Of a stretch of 64,000 bases of DNA, positions 36,865 through 46,291 are shown one piece after another. This stretch comes from Limisalsivibrio acetivorans (lineage in GTDB: Bacteria > Chrysiogenota > Deferribacteres > Deferribacterales > Geovibrionaceae), in assembly GCF_000421105.1 (NCBI RefSeq), contig NZ_ATWF01000002.1, forward strand, positions 186,001-250,000, written 5' to 3'. The notes below the pieces were generated by a model. The model was not told the DNA's origin and did not search any database. It saw only the letters and a list, made by a program, of their open reading frames with translations. How positions within the stretch are numbered: position 1 is the first letter of the stretch; each line of letters begins with the position of its first letter. Position numbers and translations under genes: made by a program.

Positions 36865-37365
36865 TCAAGGTTTTGTTGATTCTATCGGAAACGTTACATC
36901 CCCATCCGGCAGTTCATCTTCGCCGAAAACTCTTATCCCGGCTGAGCTGAGAAGGGAGGCTGCAACGCCCATGCCGGAGCATTTAATCCCCGAGAAACTA
37001 CCATCATATATAAGTCTGCATCCACAGGAGGGGCTACCCTGCTTAAGAAGTGCGGTTTCAATGCCATGTTCCCTGCATCTCTCAAGGGCGAGGCGTGCAC
37101 CTTTGATAAAGTTTTCAGTAAAATCTTCACCATCGGCGGAACGGACTATGGCTACACCGGAAAGAACAGCTCCGCCTCCACCGCCTCCACAGATCTCAGC
37201 GGGCTTCCTGGGTGTGGGGAGTCCTCCCTCAACCTCCGGACAGAAGGGCATGACGCGCTCCTCCTCGATCCATCTGTCGATAACGGCAGACCCAAGAAGG
37301 TTGTTCCCTCCGTTATAGCGGACATTCTCGCCCAGCAGGCAAGAGCTTACCAAAATCTTCCTCAA
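36865..37365 (-). CDS. DUF523 family protein
   Basis: A 166-residue DUF523 protein. It starts 'ILVSSCLLGENVRYNGGNN' and contains 'PFCPEVEGGLPTPRKPAEI' and 'ALLKQGSPSCGCRLIYDGSFSG', with the conserved cysteines of the family. A glycine run (GGGGGG, near residue 62) sits in a variable loop. No function is known. Overlaps the C_GCAxxG_C_C gene by 4 bases, so the two are cotranscribed. Confidence 0.82.
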   Translation of the reverse strand: MRKILVSSCLLGENVRYNGGNNLLGSAVIDRWIEEERVMPFCPEVEGGLPTPRKPAEICGGGGGGAVLSGVAIVRSADGEDFTENFIKGARLALERCREHGIETALLKQGSPSCGCRLIYDGSFSGIKCSGMGVAASLLSSAGIRVFGEDELPDGDVTFPIESTKP

Positions 37366-37799
37366 AGGATTTCCTCAAGGATATTCACCGCAGAGCGAAC
37401 AAATCCGCTGCACTTTATCCTGAGAACACCCGATTCCACAGCCTCTGTCCTGGCTTTTTCATCGGTCATATCAAACCCTACAAGATCGGAGCAGACAAGG
37501 CATCCGTTCATTTCCTCAAAGCGCTCTGTGAATCTCTGGACGAGTTCGTAGCATTTCGCCTTCGCCTCTGCATCATCAGCTTGTATGCGTCCCTCTTTGA
37601 GCCCGATAACCATAACACCGCCGTTGTATGCACCGCAGGTGTTCCCCTGTGCAGCGACTCCGCCGCCGAAGGGTGTTGCTATTCGAAGCGCATTCAGCTC
37701 ATCAAGGCCGTATTCTTCACAGAATACCGTTAGTACAGCCTGGGCACAGTTGAAGCCCTCCATAAAGACTTTAACAGCCCTTTCCTCTCTCTCACTCAT
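37362..37799 (-). CDS. C_GCAxxG_C_C family redox-type protein
   Basis: A 145-residue member of the C_GCAxxG_C_C family. The pattern is visible: 'GFNCAQAVLTVFCEEYGL', 'FGGGVAAQGNTCGAYNGGVMVIGL', then 'CLVCSDLVGF' and 'RIKCSGFVRSAV'. Members are thought to carry redox-active or metal-bound cysteines and often lie near transporters or oxidoreductases. Start at the ATG at 37797-37799 (GGAGGAG upstream); a GTG two codons earlier is too close to the ribosome site. Confidence 0.8.
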   Translation of the reverse strand: MSEREERAVKVFMEGFNCAQAVLTVFCEEYGLDELNALRIATPFGGGVAAQGNTCGAYNGGVMVIGLKEGRIQADDAEAKAKCYELVQRFTERFEEMNGCLVCSDLVGFDMTDEKARTEAVESGVLRIKCSGFVRSAVNILEEIL

Positions 37800-37943
37800 A
37801 ATCACTCCTCCTTCTAGTGAGGATTATATCCCTTTCAGCAGTTATTTACAATGACGAGAAGATAGATTCCGAGAAATGTTGACATAAGAGGTTAAACAGT
37901 TAATTATTATGAGTATACATGCAAACTACCGTGGAGAATGCGG

Positions 37944-38642
37944 ATGAAGATACTGATAGCGGAAGACAACCCGGTCAACCAAATGGTGACCAAAAAGATT
38001 ATAGAGAAGCTCGGTGCGGAGGCAAGCATTGCCGGAAACGGTGTAGAGGCTGTGAAAATGGCCGCCGGCACCAGCTTTGATCTGATCCTTATGGATATAA
38101 ATATGCCCGAGATGAGCGGCATAGAAGCAACACTTGCTCTGAGAGGTAGAGGGTATGACAGGCCCATTTATGCAATGACCGGAGATTCCGGCGAAGAAGC
38201 CGAGCAGGAGCTGGAAAGCGCAGGGATTGACGGATTCCTGAGCAAGCCTGTAAACCTGAAAAAACTTGAGGAGACCATTATGAAGTATTCTAACAATAAC
38301 CAGGAATTCGATGATCCTGAGAAGAGTATAGAGCATGTTATGACCCAGCTCGGGCTTGACAGGGATACGATACAGGAGCTTATGGGCGAGTTTATAAAGG
38401 ACAGCATGAAGCATCTTGTGCCCCTGAAAACCGCAGTTGATTCCGGCAACCTGAATGTGACAGCCACCGAAGCACACTATATCAAGGGTGCCGCCCGCAA
38501 TATGGGCGTAAACATAATTGCTGAGAGTGCGGAAAGGCTGGAAAAAACAGCCAAGAGCGAGATGGACGAGAATTACGCAGCCCTTTATGAAGACCTTGAA
38601 ATTAAGCTGAAAGGGCTTCGGGATAAGGTTGAAAACGGTTAA
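37944..38642 (+). CDS. Receiver-Hpt phosphorelay protein
   Basis: A 232-residue protein. The receiver domain (1-118) has Asp51 ('LILMDINMPEMSGIEA') and the lysine in 'FLSKPVN'. A histidine phosphotransfer domain (about 130-228) has His178 in 'EAHYIKGAARNMG'. I use the second ATG (37944), spaced 7 bases from GGAG; an ATG two codons earlier is too close. There is no kinase or output domain, so it should act as a relay intermediate. Convergent with, and overlapping by 4 bases, the multi-PAS kinase, its possible partner. Confidence 0.85.
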   Translation: MKILIAEDNPVNQMVTKKIIEKLGAEASIAGNGVEAVKMAAGTSFDLILMDINMPEMSGIEATLALRGRGYDRPIYAMTGDSGEEAEQELESAGIDGFLSKPVNLKKLEETIMKYSNNNQEFDDPEKSIEHVMTQLGLDRDTIQELMGEFIKDSMKHLVPLKTAVDSGNLNVTATEAHYIKGAARNMGVNIIAESAERLEKTAKSEMDENYAALYEDLEIKLKGLRDKVENG

Positions 38643-41600
38643 CCCGTACTGCTGAAGTCGATGACGAAAACGGCCCCCTCATCCTCATTGCGGAGGGTGA
38701 GCTTCCCATTCATATTTTCCTCGATAATGGTTTTTGACATACTGAGACCTATGCCCGTCCCATTGTTCCCTTTATTGGAGACATAGGGTTCAAAAACTTT
38801 TTCGATAATATCTGCCGGAACCCCTCCCCCGTTATCAGCCACTTCAAGGCGGTTTACATTCTCATCCGATACGAACCTGAATTCGATAACGCCGTGGAAT
38901 ACGCCGCCTCCGGCCTTCCTCGCAGCTATGGCATCCTTTGCGTTTGAGATAAGGTTGAGTATAACCTGCTTAAACTCGTTTATCTGCCCCACAACACTGA
39001 GATCATTATCCCCTGTTACTCTGGTTTCTATCCCCGCCTGCTCAAGCTGGGGCTTAAGAAGCTTTATAACATCGGAAACGGCTTCATGTACATCGAAGCT
39101 CTTAAGCTCCTTGCCGGGCTTAAAGAAGTTCCGGAAGTCGTCCATAGTCTGGTTCATAAACTCAACCTGCTTCATAATATCACCAGCAAGGCTCAACATA
39201 TCCTCTCGGTTGGGGCTGTCTTCATCAACAAGCTCAGGCATGAACTGAGCGATAAGATAAACGGCGTTAAGCGGCTGTTTCCACTGATGGGCGATAACAC
39301 TTATCATCTCACCCATACTTGCCATCTTTGACTGCTGGATAAGCATCTGCTCCTGCTTCTCCTGTTTCTCCTCCAGCTCTTTATGCACAGTTATATCCTG
39401 AACCGTGGTAACGATAACCTCTTCGCCGTCCGTCATCATTATCTTCGCCAGGGTTGCATTGACAATAATCTGGTTGCCGTCCCGCCTAAGACATGTCCAA
39501 GTGGAGGGGAAGCTGTCAATCAAACCGTCTGCAAACTGGGAATAGAGCAGAACACACTGCTCTCTGAGGGACTGAGGGAGCACTATGGAGAAATGCCTCC
39601 CCTTGAGCTCCTTCTTTGTATAACCGAAGATACTGCAGTAGCTGTCATTCATGGTTATAAACCTGCCGCTCGGCTCTATGAGGCAGATACCGATGGCTGC
39701 GGAGGAGAAGGCGGCTTCCATAATATTATCGCTCCTCTCCTTTTCGCTCTGTAGATTTTTTATCTGGCGCATATCACGAAGAGTAGTTATCGCTGCCTTC
39801 CGTCCATCCAGCTCCACAAGGTTCGAGGTAAGCTGGGCATCCACGACGCTCCCATCCCTGGCCCTCAGCTTCGCATTGAAAAGAATGTGCTCCCCTTCGA
39901 ATATCTCCTTTGCATACTCCTTTATCTTCGGTATCTCGGACTCAATATGGAAATCCTTCGGGCTCATGTTTAAAAGTTCCTCACGTGAATAGCCGAACAT
40001 GGAACAAACCCTGTCATTGACTTCTGTGAAAGTGCTTGGGATACCGTTTTCGTCAAAGTAGTGGACGATAAGCCCTTCATTGATGGAATTAAAAAGGAAC
40101 TCATATTTAAGCTCACTCTGCAACCTGTGCTTAACCTCTTCCTCTGCCATGGCGGAAAGCTCTTCATTCATAGATCTTAACGTCCTTTCCAGCTCCTTCT
40201 GATCGCTAATATCCACACCGATACAGACAAACCCCTCAAGAATTCCCGAGCTGTTCTCAACCCCTACCCTCACAAAGCGGTACTCACGCTCTCTACCGTT
40301 AATATCTACACTGCACTCCCATTCATGATAATCCCGACCCGCAAGCTCTCTGGAGCAAACCGAGGTGTCCATACCAAGCCTTTGGGCAAAGTGAACACCT
40401 TTAAGCCCGCCTGTATCTTCAGGGAGCTCCGCAGCGGACTTAGCCGAACTGTTGGCAAATATGATGTTATCTTTTATGTCCGTATAGATCATCAGGAGGG
40501 GAGTATTATCCATAATCGTTTTCAGAAGGCGAGACTGGGTGTTAAGCCTCTCCTCCATAATCTTTTTCTCATGAATGTCGGTTACGATGGAAAAAAGATA
40601 CTTCTCACCGCCAATATCCACAGGGCTCGAATGAACCTCTACATTCCTCAGCTCTCCTTCTGCAAGCCTGTGGGTGAATTCGAAGGTATTAAGTTTATTG
40701 TCGAGGGCATTCGCCATAACGAGCATAACGTTCCCTTCAGAACAGTTAATATCGCTGATATTCATGTTTCTCAGCTCTTTAAGAGAATAACCGTAGTATT
40801 CAGCTGCGGCTGAATTTGCATCAAATACTTCGCCGGTAAAAGGATTAATGAGGAGCATGACGGCGCTGTGCCCATAAAACAGATTGCGAAAATGCCGCTC
40901 ACTCTCGGCTATTGTCTCGAAGCGTTCCTCCTCGCCTGTTATATCCGTAAATGAAACAGCCGTTAAATCATCCTCGCCATAGAAATCGGCGATATCGATG
41001 AGAAATACCCGTTCCTCGCCGCTACGGGAGTCTTTCATAACAGCCTTGCTCTCCCTGCCCATCTCCTTGTTCTGGATTACCTTGTTCGTCCATTCCCGAA
41101 GATTGTTTCCATGGATATAGCCCTCCTTTTCAAGAAAGAACTCGCAGATGCAGTCATGTTCGCTTTTAAAGGTTTCCTCATCATCATAGCCCAGGAATTC
41201 GAGCACGCGCCTGTTACAGCTGAGCATCTCTGCTCCGTCAGTAACAGTAACCATATTCGGCTGCATATCAAGCATCCGGAACTTTATCTTCTGTTCGGCT
41301 CGAAGCCTCCTCAGCGTTCTGCTTCGGTCATACACCAGATAAATGGTGATTAAGAGCATACCTGCTGTAAAGATAATAACCAGGATAGTTTTCTTGTGGG
41401 ATCTTTCATGGGCAACCAGGGAGTCTGTACTATTGCGAACCAGCTCTTCCCAAACCACAATCTCTGCATTTTCAAGACAGTTGGAGGAATAATCCGTAAG
41501 ATCAAAGAAACGACGCCTGGTATCAGTTGTATATACAAGGTTTTTGTCATTCAGCCGATTTTCAAGCTCTGCTATACTGTTCTTCAGTATATCAACACAT

Positions 41601-41878
41601 TCAAAATCGCTTGTGCCTGCAAGGTTCAGATAACCCAAAGCCCTTCCCAGCTTATTGATGGCGGTATCGAGATAGTAGCTCCGGGGGTTTGAGAGACCGC
41701 TTTCATAAAATGAATAAGACTCGCCGATAAGTGACTTAGCATAAAGAAGATACCTGCTTTCCTCCTTCGTGTTAAAATCCACAGCATGCAAGTTTATATA
41801 TTGGGAATTGATCCTTAAAAGGATTAGGGCAAGAACAGCAAAAAGAAGTGCAACAGGTAAGATTCTTCGCAGCTTCAC
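38639..41878 (-). CDS. Membrane sensor histidine kinase with five predicted PAS domains
   Basis: A 1079-residue kinase. One membrane segment lies at about 5-23, a helical periplasmic sensor at about 24-162 and a second membrane segment at about 163-184. Then come five PAS-like regions (roughly 200-320, 325-440, 445-560, 590-705, 715-835), each with a recognisable 'GY..EEL' or similar core, for example 'CSIFGYTKKELKGRHF'. The kinase core has His864 in 'VIAHQWKQPLNAV', the HQWKQPLN type, then an N-box 'QVILNLISNAKDAI' and G-box 'GNNGTGIGLSMSKTIIEE'. No receiver or Hpt is attached. PAS boundaries are estimates; ligands are unknown. Confidence 0.88.
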   Translation of the reverse strand: MKLRRILPVALLFAVLALILLRINSQYINLHAVDFNTKEESRYLLYAKSLIGESYSFYESGLSNPRSYYLDTAINKLGRALGYLNLAGTSDFECVDILKNSIAELENRLNDKNLVYTTDTRRRFFDLTDYSSNCLENAEIVVWEELVRNSTDSLVAHERSHKKTILVIIFTAGMLLITIYLVYDRSRTLRRLRAEQKIKFRMLDMQPNMVTVTDGAEMLSCNRRVLEFLGYDDEETFKSEHDCICEFFLEKEGYIHGNNLREWTNKVIQNKEMGRESKAVMKDSRSGEERVFLIDIADFYGEDDLTAVSFTDITGEEERFETIAESERHFRNLFYGHSAVMLLINPFTGEVFDANSAAAEYYGYSLKELRNMNISDINCSEGNVMLVMANALDNKLNTFEFTHRLAEGELRNVEVHSSPVDIGGEKYLFSIVTDIHEKKIMEERLNTQSRLLKTIMDNTPLLMIYTDIKDNIIFANSSAKSAAELPEDTGGLKGVHFAQRLGMDTSVCSRELAGRDYHEWECSVDINGREREYRFVRVGVENSSGILEGFVCIGVDISDQKELERTLRSMNEELSAMAEEEVKHRLQSELKYEFLFNSINEGLIVHYFDENGIPSTFTEVNDRVCSMFGYSREELLNMSPKDFHIESEIPKIKEYAKEIFEGEHILFNAKLRARDGSVVDAQLTSNLVELDGRKAAITTLRDMRQIKNLQSEKERSDNIMEAAFSSAAIGICLIEPSGRFITMNDSYCSIFGYTKKELKGRHFSIVLPQSLREQCVLLYSQFADGLIDSFPSTWTCLRRDGNQIIVNATLAKIMMTDGEEVIVTTVQDITVHKELEEKQEKQEQMLIQQSKMASMGEMISVIAHQWKQPLNAVYLIAQFMPELVDEDSPNREDMLSLAGDIMKQVEFMNQTMDDFRNFFKPGKELKSFDVHEAVSDVIKLLKPQLEQAGIETRVTGDNDLSVVGQINEFKQVILNLISNAKDAIAARKAGGGVFHGVIEFRFVSDENVNRLEVADNGGGVPADIIEKVFEPYVSNKGNNGTGIGLSMSKTIIEENMNGKLTLRNEDEGAVFVIDFSSTG

Positions 41879-42027
41879 AATACACCCTTGGTATGAATCA
41901 TCACTTAATGAGTTACGATAGAGTAAGTCTTTACATAAATACTATTACATATAGGAGAGCTTTTCAATATCAGTAATAGAGGAAAACCTTTAATCAGTAG
42001 CAGTTATGATTTAGCGGAGGAATCTGG

Positions 42028-42867
42028 TCAAAATTTGATTATTCTGCGATGGAGAGAGGAAAAAAGGCCTGCGGTTATGCCAAACAGATCGGCTGTTCCT
42101 CCCATTGTCAGATTGATTGCCTTAAACTTTTCATTCATATCAATAAGTTCGTTGAATGGTACATCGCCCCTTTCCAGGAGTGCCCCTAGCCTGAAGCCGG
42201 AGTTTCTTAGGGTGGTGAGCCCCTCGATACCGCATCTTTTCACAGCGGTACTGTCCTCGGTTACACTCATCAGCTTAGCCAAACAGTGGAATGCGGCCAA
42301 GGGGTAGTTGTCAGTTTCCTCGTATACGCTGAACATAACGGGTAGAGCTTTATCTAAAACCGTGGGAAGACCGTTTAGGCACTCCCCCCTGATACCCCCT
42401 ATTCCAGCCTCCTTCCTCACAGCTGCCCCGCAGGAACCGGGCTCACGCTCATCCTTAAAAAGTGATGCAGAGGCCTCGGCGCATCTTTCTGACAGTTCAC
42501 AAAGGGAAGGGATACCGGAACATCTGGAATAAGCATCCGTCAGAAGCCCCATGAGGAAGATAAAGCCCTTGTGGGTATTCGTTCCAAGGAGGCTCATCAT
42601 CCGCTCCTCCGCCCTTATTCCCGCCTGAACCATATCATCAAGGCTTTTCGCCGATACGAGTTCTGCCCTGTACTCCTCAAGGAGACAAATGGAGCGAGAC
42701 ATATTCACAAGGTTGAGATCCTCATGGGAACCGGAATCGAGCAGATCCACTAGCCCCGGCTTCGGGGTAAGATAAAGCTCGGTCCTCGCACCTTGAACTA
42801 TGTGTGCAAGAAAACTGCTAAGCTGTTCTTTATGCGATTCTTTCGGCTCTTTTATTAAGGAGTTCAA
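42028..42867 (-). CDS. citG: Triphosphoribosyl-dephospho-CoA synthase CitG
   Basis: CitG makes the precursor of the citrate lyase prosthetic group from ATP and dephospho-CoA. The 279-residue protein has the diagnostic 'LTPKPGLVDLLDSGSHEDLN' (about 33-50) and 'LGTNTHKGFIFLMGLL' (about 92-107). I start at the TTG at 42865-42867 because GGAGG lies 6 bases before it; the first ATG in frame (42888) lacks a ribosome site. Either start overlaps the end of citX. Last gene of the operon. Confidence 0.9.
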   Translation of the reverse strand: MNSLIKEPKESHKEQLSSFLAHIVQGARTELYLTPKPGLVDLLDSGSHEDLNLVNMSRSICLLEEYRAELVSAKSLDDMVQAGIRAEERMMSLLGTNTHKGFIFLMGLLTDAYSRCSGIPSLCELSERCAEASASLFKDEREPGSCGAAVRKEAGIGGIRGECLNGLPTVLDKALPVMFSVYEETDNYPLAAFHCLAKLMSVTEDSTAVKRCGIEGLTTLRNSGFRLGALLERGDVPFNELIDMNEKFKAINLTMGGTADLFGITAGLFSSLHRRIIKF

Positions 42868-43375
42868 GGGCAGCCTCCGCAACCTCATCTATACTGTGCC
42901 TCTTCAGCCGCATGCACTCTTTGGCGGGCTCACTGCATACAAGACACCTTCGCTCCGGCTTTGCAACGGCGCTCCTGCTCACTATGCCGTCGCTGGTGTA
43001 TATATCTATATCCAGAAGCCTGTGCTCTGCGATAGATTCCTCAATGAACATCATGCTGTTCTTGGCCCCATATGGGTCGCCGAAGCCCGAGTAAACCTTG
43101 AACGGCCCCAGCGCATCCTCCATGGAGCAATCCTTCTTAAGCCCCACAGGGAGGGACTCCACCAAAGCCGCCCCGTTTTTTGCCAGCTCCGCCGCACCCG
43201 GTGGCATCTTCACCACACCGGGGATATTCATGGAGAGCGTTACTATAAACGCCCTCCCCTCACGGGCTGGCCTCCCTGCAAAACGTTCAAGGGAGTTGCG
43301 CAGGCACATGTCTATACGTTTCTGCCTGTCATCACGACAGGCGAGGATGCTATTCCTTAACCCGTCGTACTGCAT
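42830..43375 (-). CDS. citX: Apo-citrate lyase phosphoribosyl-dephospho-CoA transferase CitX
   Basis: CitX attaches the prosthetic group to the acyl carrier subunit CitD. The 181 residues carry the family signature 'HRLLDIDIYTSDGIVSRSAV' followed by 'PERRCLVCSEPAKECMRLKRHS' near the C-terminus. Overlaps citF by 26 bases and citG at the other end, so it is translationally coupled. The ribosome site GGAAG is 9 bases before the ATG. Confidence 0.9.
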   Translation of the reverse strand: MQYDGLRNSILACRDDRQKRIDMCLRNSLERFAGRPAREGRAFIVTLSMNIPGVVKMPPGAAELAKNGAALVESLPVGLKKDCSMEDALGPFKVYSGFGDPYGAKNSMMFIEESIAEHRLLDIDIYTSDGIVSRSAVAKPERRCLVCSEPAKECMRLKRHSIDEVAEAALELLNKRAERIA

Positions 43376-44888
43376 CTATGATACTTCCATCTCTGTATTC
43401 AATAACTGCGGCCACATCGTCCTCGAACTCCAGCGGTCTGGGAACGCCTGTTATAGCCTGTATCTCATTCTTTAGCTGAACGATATCCTTAACGGGGAAA
43501 CGTCTCTTCTCAAGCTCACGCCTCAGTTCCGCCTGACGCTCGTTCACAGCTATACCCCGCTCGGTGATGATAACATCAACGGTTTCTCCAGGTGTGGTAA
43601 CGGTGGTGACACTGTCCGTAACTATGGGAAGCCTTCCTCTAATGGAGGGAGCTGTAATAATGGATAGCTTTGCGCCGCTGGCCGTGTCGCTGTGTCCGCC
43701 GGTGTTATGCAGAAGGTAGCCGCTCGATTCGGTGTTCACGTTCACGTTGAAGTCAACATCCACCTCGGTTGCACCGAGGATAACAGCATCGAGCCTGTCC
43801 ACAACGCATCCAGCGTTAAAGGGGTTCGCATACATATCCGCACTCATCTCGATATGGTTTATGTTGCGCCCTATGGAATCCACAGCCTTCAGGTCGAAGC
43901 ACTGTACATCGAAGAGGGTTTCGAATATCCCCTCCTCCAGCATATCAACGAAGTATCCTGTTATGCCGCCGGAGCCGAAGCTCCCCTTTATGTCATCATT
44001 CTTCATAATTCTGCGAACATTCTCCGCAACGGCAAGTGATATGCCGCCGCTTCCGGTCTGGAAACTGAAACCGTCTTTGATAAGTCCAGAAGCTTCGATA
44101 ACCCCTGCGGCGTATTTCGCAATCTGCAAACCAACAGGGTCGGTGGTCACTCTCGTTGTGGTGGATACGATCTTTGATGGATCGCCGAGGGTATCCACAA
44201 CAACAACGTGGTCCACCTCGGTCTCTGCGATGCTGATAGGGTGACAAGGATACGGGACGAGGTTATCGGTAACTGCGATTACCTTGTCCGCATATAGTGC
44301 ATCGGTATGGGCATAACCAAGGCTTCCGCAAGCGGAAGGTCCGTGGTATCCGTTCATGTTGCCGAATTCGTCGCATGAGGGTGCGCCTATGAAGGCAACA
44401 TCTATCTTTATCTCCCGGTTCATAACCGCTCTGGCACGTCCGCCGTGGGTACGAACCACAACGGGTGAATCTATCTCCCCCTTGGAGAGTGCCTCACCTA
44501 TTGGTCCATTCACACCGCACTCGAAACCCGTTATCACACCCTCTTTTATGTAGGGTATCAGACCTGCATGCACAGGGTGGATGGAGCTTGAGGCTATCTT
44601 GATGTCTTTTATACCGAGGGAGGCTATCTCCTCCACCACCTGCATGAGAACATGGTCGCCGTTACGCAGATGGTGGTGGGTGGCGATGGTCATTCCGTCC
44701 TTAAGGCCGGAGGCCTCCACAGCCTCCCGGATCGAGCTGAGCATCTTGTTGGGTCTGCCGTAGGAGTATCTCAGCTTTCTGGTGGCTCTGTCTCCGCTGG
44801 GGATAACCTTGCCAACACCCTGAAAGGGTATGCTCTTCCTTCCCGCAAAATTCTCCGGTATATATCTTCCAAGCGAGTTCTTTATCAT
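43350..44888 (-). CDS. citF: Citrate lyase alpha subunit (citrate:acetyl-ACP transferase)
   Basis: CitF moves citrate onto the carrier as citryl-ACP, releasing acetate. The 512-residue length is normal. Family sequences are 'PFQGVGKVIPSGDRATRKLRYSYG', 'IATHHHLRNGDHVLMQVVEE', 'GPSACGSLGYAHTDALYADKVIAVTDNLVPYPCHPISI' and 'VITERGIAVNERQAELR'. The start overlaps the citE stop by 4 bases. Subunit of the cytoplasmic CitDEF complex. Confidence 0.96.
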   Translation of the reverse strand: MIKNSLGRYIPENFAGRKSIPFQGVGKVIPSGDRATRKLRYSYGRPNKMLSSIREAVEASGLKDGMTIATHHHLRNGDHVLMQVVEEIASLGIKDIKIASSSIHPVHAGLIPYIKEGVITGFECGVNGPIGEALSKGEIDSPVVVRTHGGRARAVMNREIKIDVAFIGAPSCDEFGNMNGYHGPSACGSLGYAHTDALYADKVIAVTDNLVPYPCHPISIAETEVDHVVVVDTLGDPSKIVSTTTRVTTDPVGLQIAKYAAGVIEASGLIKDGFSFQTGSGGISLAVAENVRRIMKNDDIKGSFGSGGITGYFVDMLEEGIFETLFDVQCFDLKAVDSIGRNINHIEMSADMYANPFNAGCVVDRLDAVILGATEVDVDFNVNVNTESSGYLLHNTGGHSDTASGAKLSIITAPSIRGRLPIVTDSVTTVTTPGETVDVIITERGIAVNERQAELRRELEKRRFPVKDIVQLKNEIQAITGVPRPLEFEDDVAAVIEYRDGSIIDAVRRVKE

Positions 44889-45817
44889 GATTCACCCAAT
44901 TCGCCGTAAACAACGTTCTCGTCCGGCTCTTCGTCCACAAGCCCGAGGGCGTAGGCGGTCTTGACCACACGCAGGGCACGCTTAACCACGGGGGCATCGA
45001 TCATCTTGCCGCCAAGGGCGATAACGCCGGTACCCATCTCCCTCGCCTTCTCTATGGCATCGATAACCTGCAGTGCGTAATCGATCTCCTCCTGCTTAGG
45101 AGCAAATACGGAGTGTACAACCTCTATCTGTCTCGGGTTTACAAGGGATTTGCCTGTGAAACCGAGGCTCTTGATCAGCTCACACTCGTTAGTGAAGCTC
45201 TCCATATCCGCAACATCGGTGAAGACTGTATCCACAGCCTGTATGCCAGCCGCCTTGGCCGCCCATACCACTCTCGTCCTTGCGTGGAATAGCTCCTCAC
45301 CAGTTTTTGTTCTATCGATCTCAAGGCTCGCCGTATAGTCCTCCGCACCGAAGGCGAGAGCCACAATACGGCTGGACGCCCTTGCTGTTCTAATACAATT
45401 GATAACACCCTGGGCGTTCTCAATGGAGGGGAGTATCCTGAAGGTCTCCAGCTCGAATCCCAATTCCTCCTCAAACTCTGTGAGCACGGTATCCAGCTTC
45501 TCAACGATCTCCGGCGTGTCCGCCTTGGGCAGGCGTATCCCGTCCGGCTTTGCAGGCAGAACCGCCGCAAGGTCATCGTACCACCACTTCGTATCAAGAC
45601 CGTTTATCCGGATGAAGATCTCCACATTGCGCTCTTTGAAGGTGTCCAGAAAGGAGCGTACAAGGTTCCTCGCCGCATCCTTCTCATTTACGGGAACTGC
45701 ATCCTCAAGGTCGATAATCACAGCATCGGACTGGAATATCGGTATATTCTGGAGCATGGAGGGCATGTTCCCCGGTACGTACAGGAGCGACCTGCGTACA
45801 TTCATCTCTTTGCTCAT
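44885..45817 (-). CDS. citE: Citrate lyase beta subunit (citryl-ACP lyase)
   Basis: CitE splits citryl-ACP to oxaloacetate and acetyl-ACP. The 310-residue protein has the HpcH/HpaI TIM-barrel features 'RRSLLYVPGNMPSMLQ', 'DAVIIDLEDAVPVNEKDAAR', 'FIRINGLDTKWWYDDL' and 'ALAFGAEDYTASLEI', with Glu and Asp metal ligands. Overlaps the upstream PPC gene by 4 bases. Confidence 0.96.
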   Translation of the reverse strand: MSKEMNVRRSLLYVPGNMPSMLQNIPIFQSDAVIIDLEDAVPVNEKDAARNLVRSFLDTFKERNVEIFIRINGLDTKWWYDDLAAVLPAKPDGIRLPKADTPEIVEKLDTVLTEFEEELGFELETFRILPSIENAQGVINCIRTARASSRIVALAFGAEDYTASLEIDRTKTGEELFHARTRVVWAAKAAGIQAVDTVFTDVADMESFTNECELIKSLGFTGKSLVNPRQIEVVHSVFAPKQEEIDYALQVIDAIEKAREMGTGVIALGGKMIDAPVVKRALRVVKTAYALGLVDEEPDENVVYGELGES

Positions 45818-46290
45818 TCCTCCGCCTCCGATATAAATATTGTTGAAACACCGCCGGACTGGGAATGATGCCTCTCTATACCCTTAACTATGATCTCGGC
45901 GATGATAATCTCGCATGTGGCGAATACGTTGCAGTCGAAGAGGTGTCCCCCCACAACCTCGCCGGAGGACTTTGCCCCGATGATGTGCAGGTGGGTATCT
46001 ATAAGCCCCTCCTCATCGGGGAAGATGTTCCCCTCAAGGCCGAGGAGCTCAAGGGGCCCCTCTATCTCATGGGCGGTGGTTCTGGGTCTGGTGATGGGGA
46101 GCTTCGCCCCCGTCTTTATACCCCGGAAGCGGACATCCTTAACGGAGCCCACTGCGGATACGATGGATGCGTTGCTCAGGTTTACCTCGCTAGCAAACTG
46201 GAGCAGATGATCACGCAGGTTCTCCCCCGGGCTTATCTTCAGGACGAAACGACGCCCCTGGGTGTATTCCTTATACCAGTGTCCATGCAT
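45814..46290 (-). CDS. PPC-domain (DUF296) protein inside the citrate lyase operon
   Basis: A 158-residue protein made of one PPC (plants and prokaryotes conserved, DUF296) domain. It shows 'RRFVLKISPGENLRDHLLQFASEVNLSNASIVSAVGSV', 'GNIFPDEEGLIDTHLHIIGAKSSGEVVGGHLFDC' and 'EIIIAEI'. The three histidines in DTHLH...GGHL match the metal-binding site seen in bacterial and archaeal PPC structures. No AT-hook, so it is not a plant-type DNA binder. It sits 1 base after citD and overlaps citE by 4 bases, fully inside the operon. It is not part of the citrate lyase sets I know. Function unknown; regulator or metabolite/metal binder are guesses. Confidence 0.85.
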   Translation of the reverse strand: MHGHWYKEYTQGRRFVLKISPGENLRDHLLQFASEVNLSNASIVSAVGSVKDVRFRGIKTGAKLPITRPRTTAHEIEGPLELLGLEGNIFPDEEGLIDTHLHIIGAKSSGEVVGGHLFDCNVFATCEIIIAEIIVKGIERHHSQSGGVSTIFISEAEE

Positions 46291-46291
46291 A

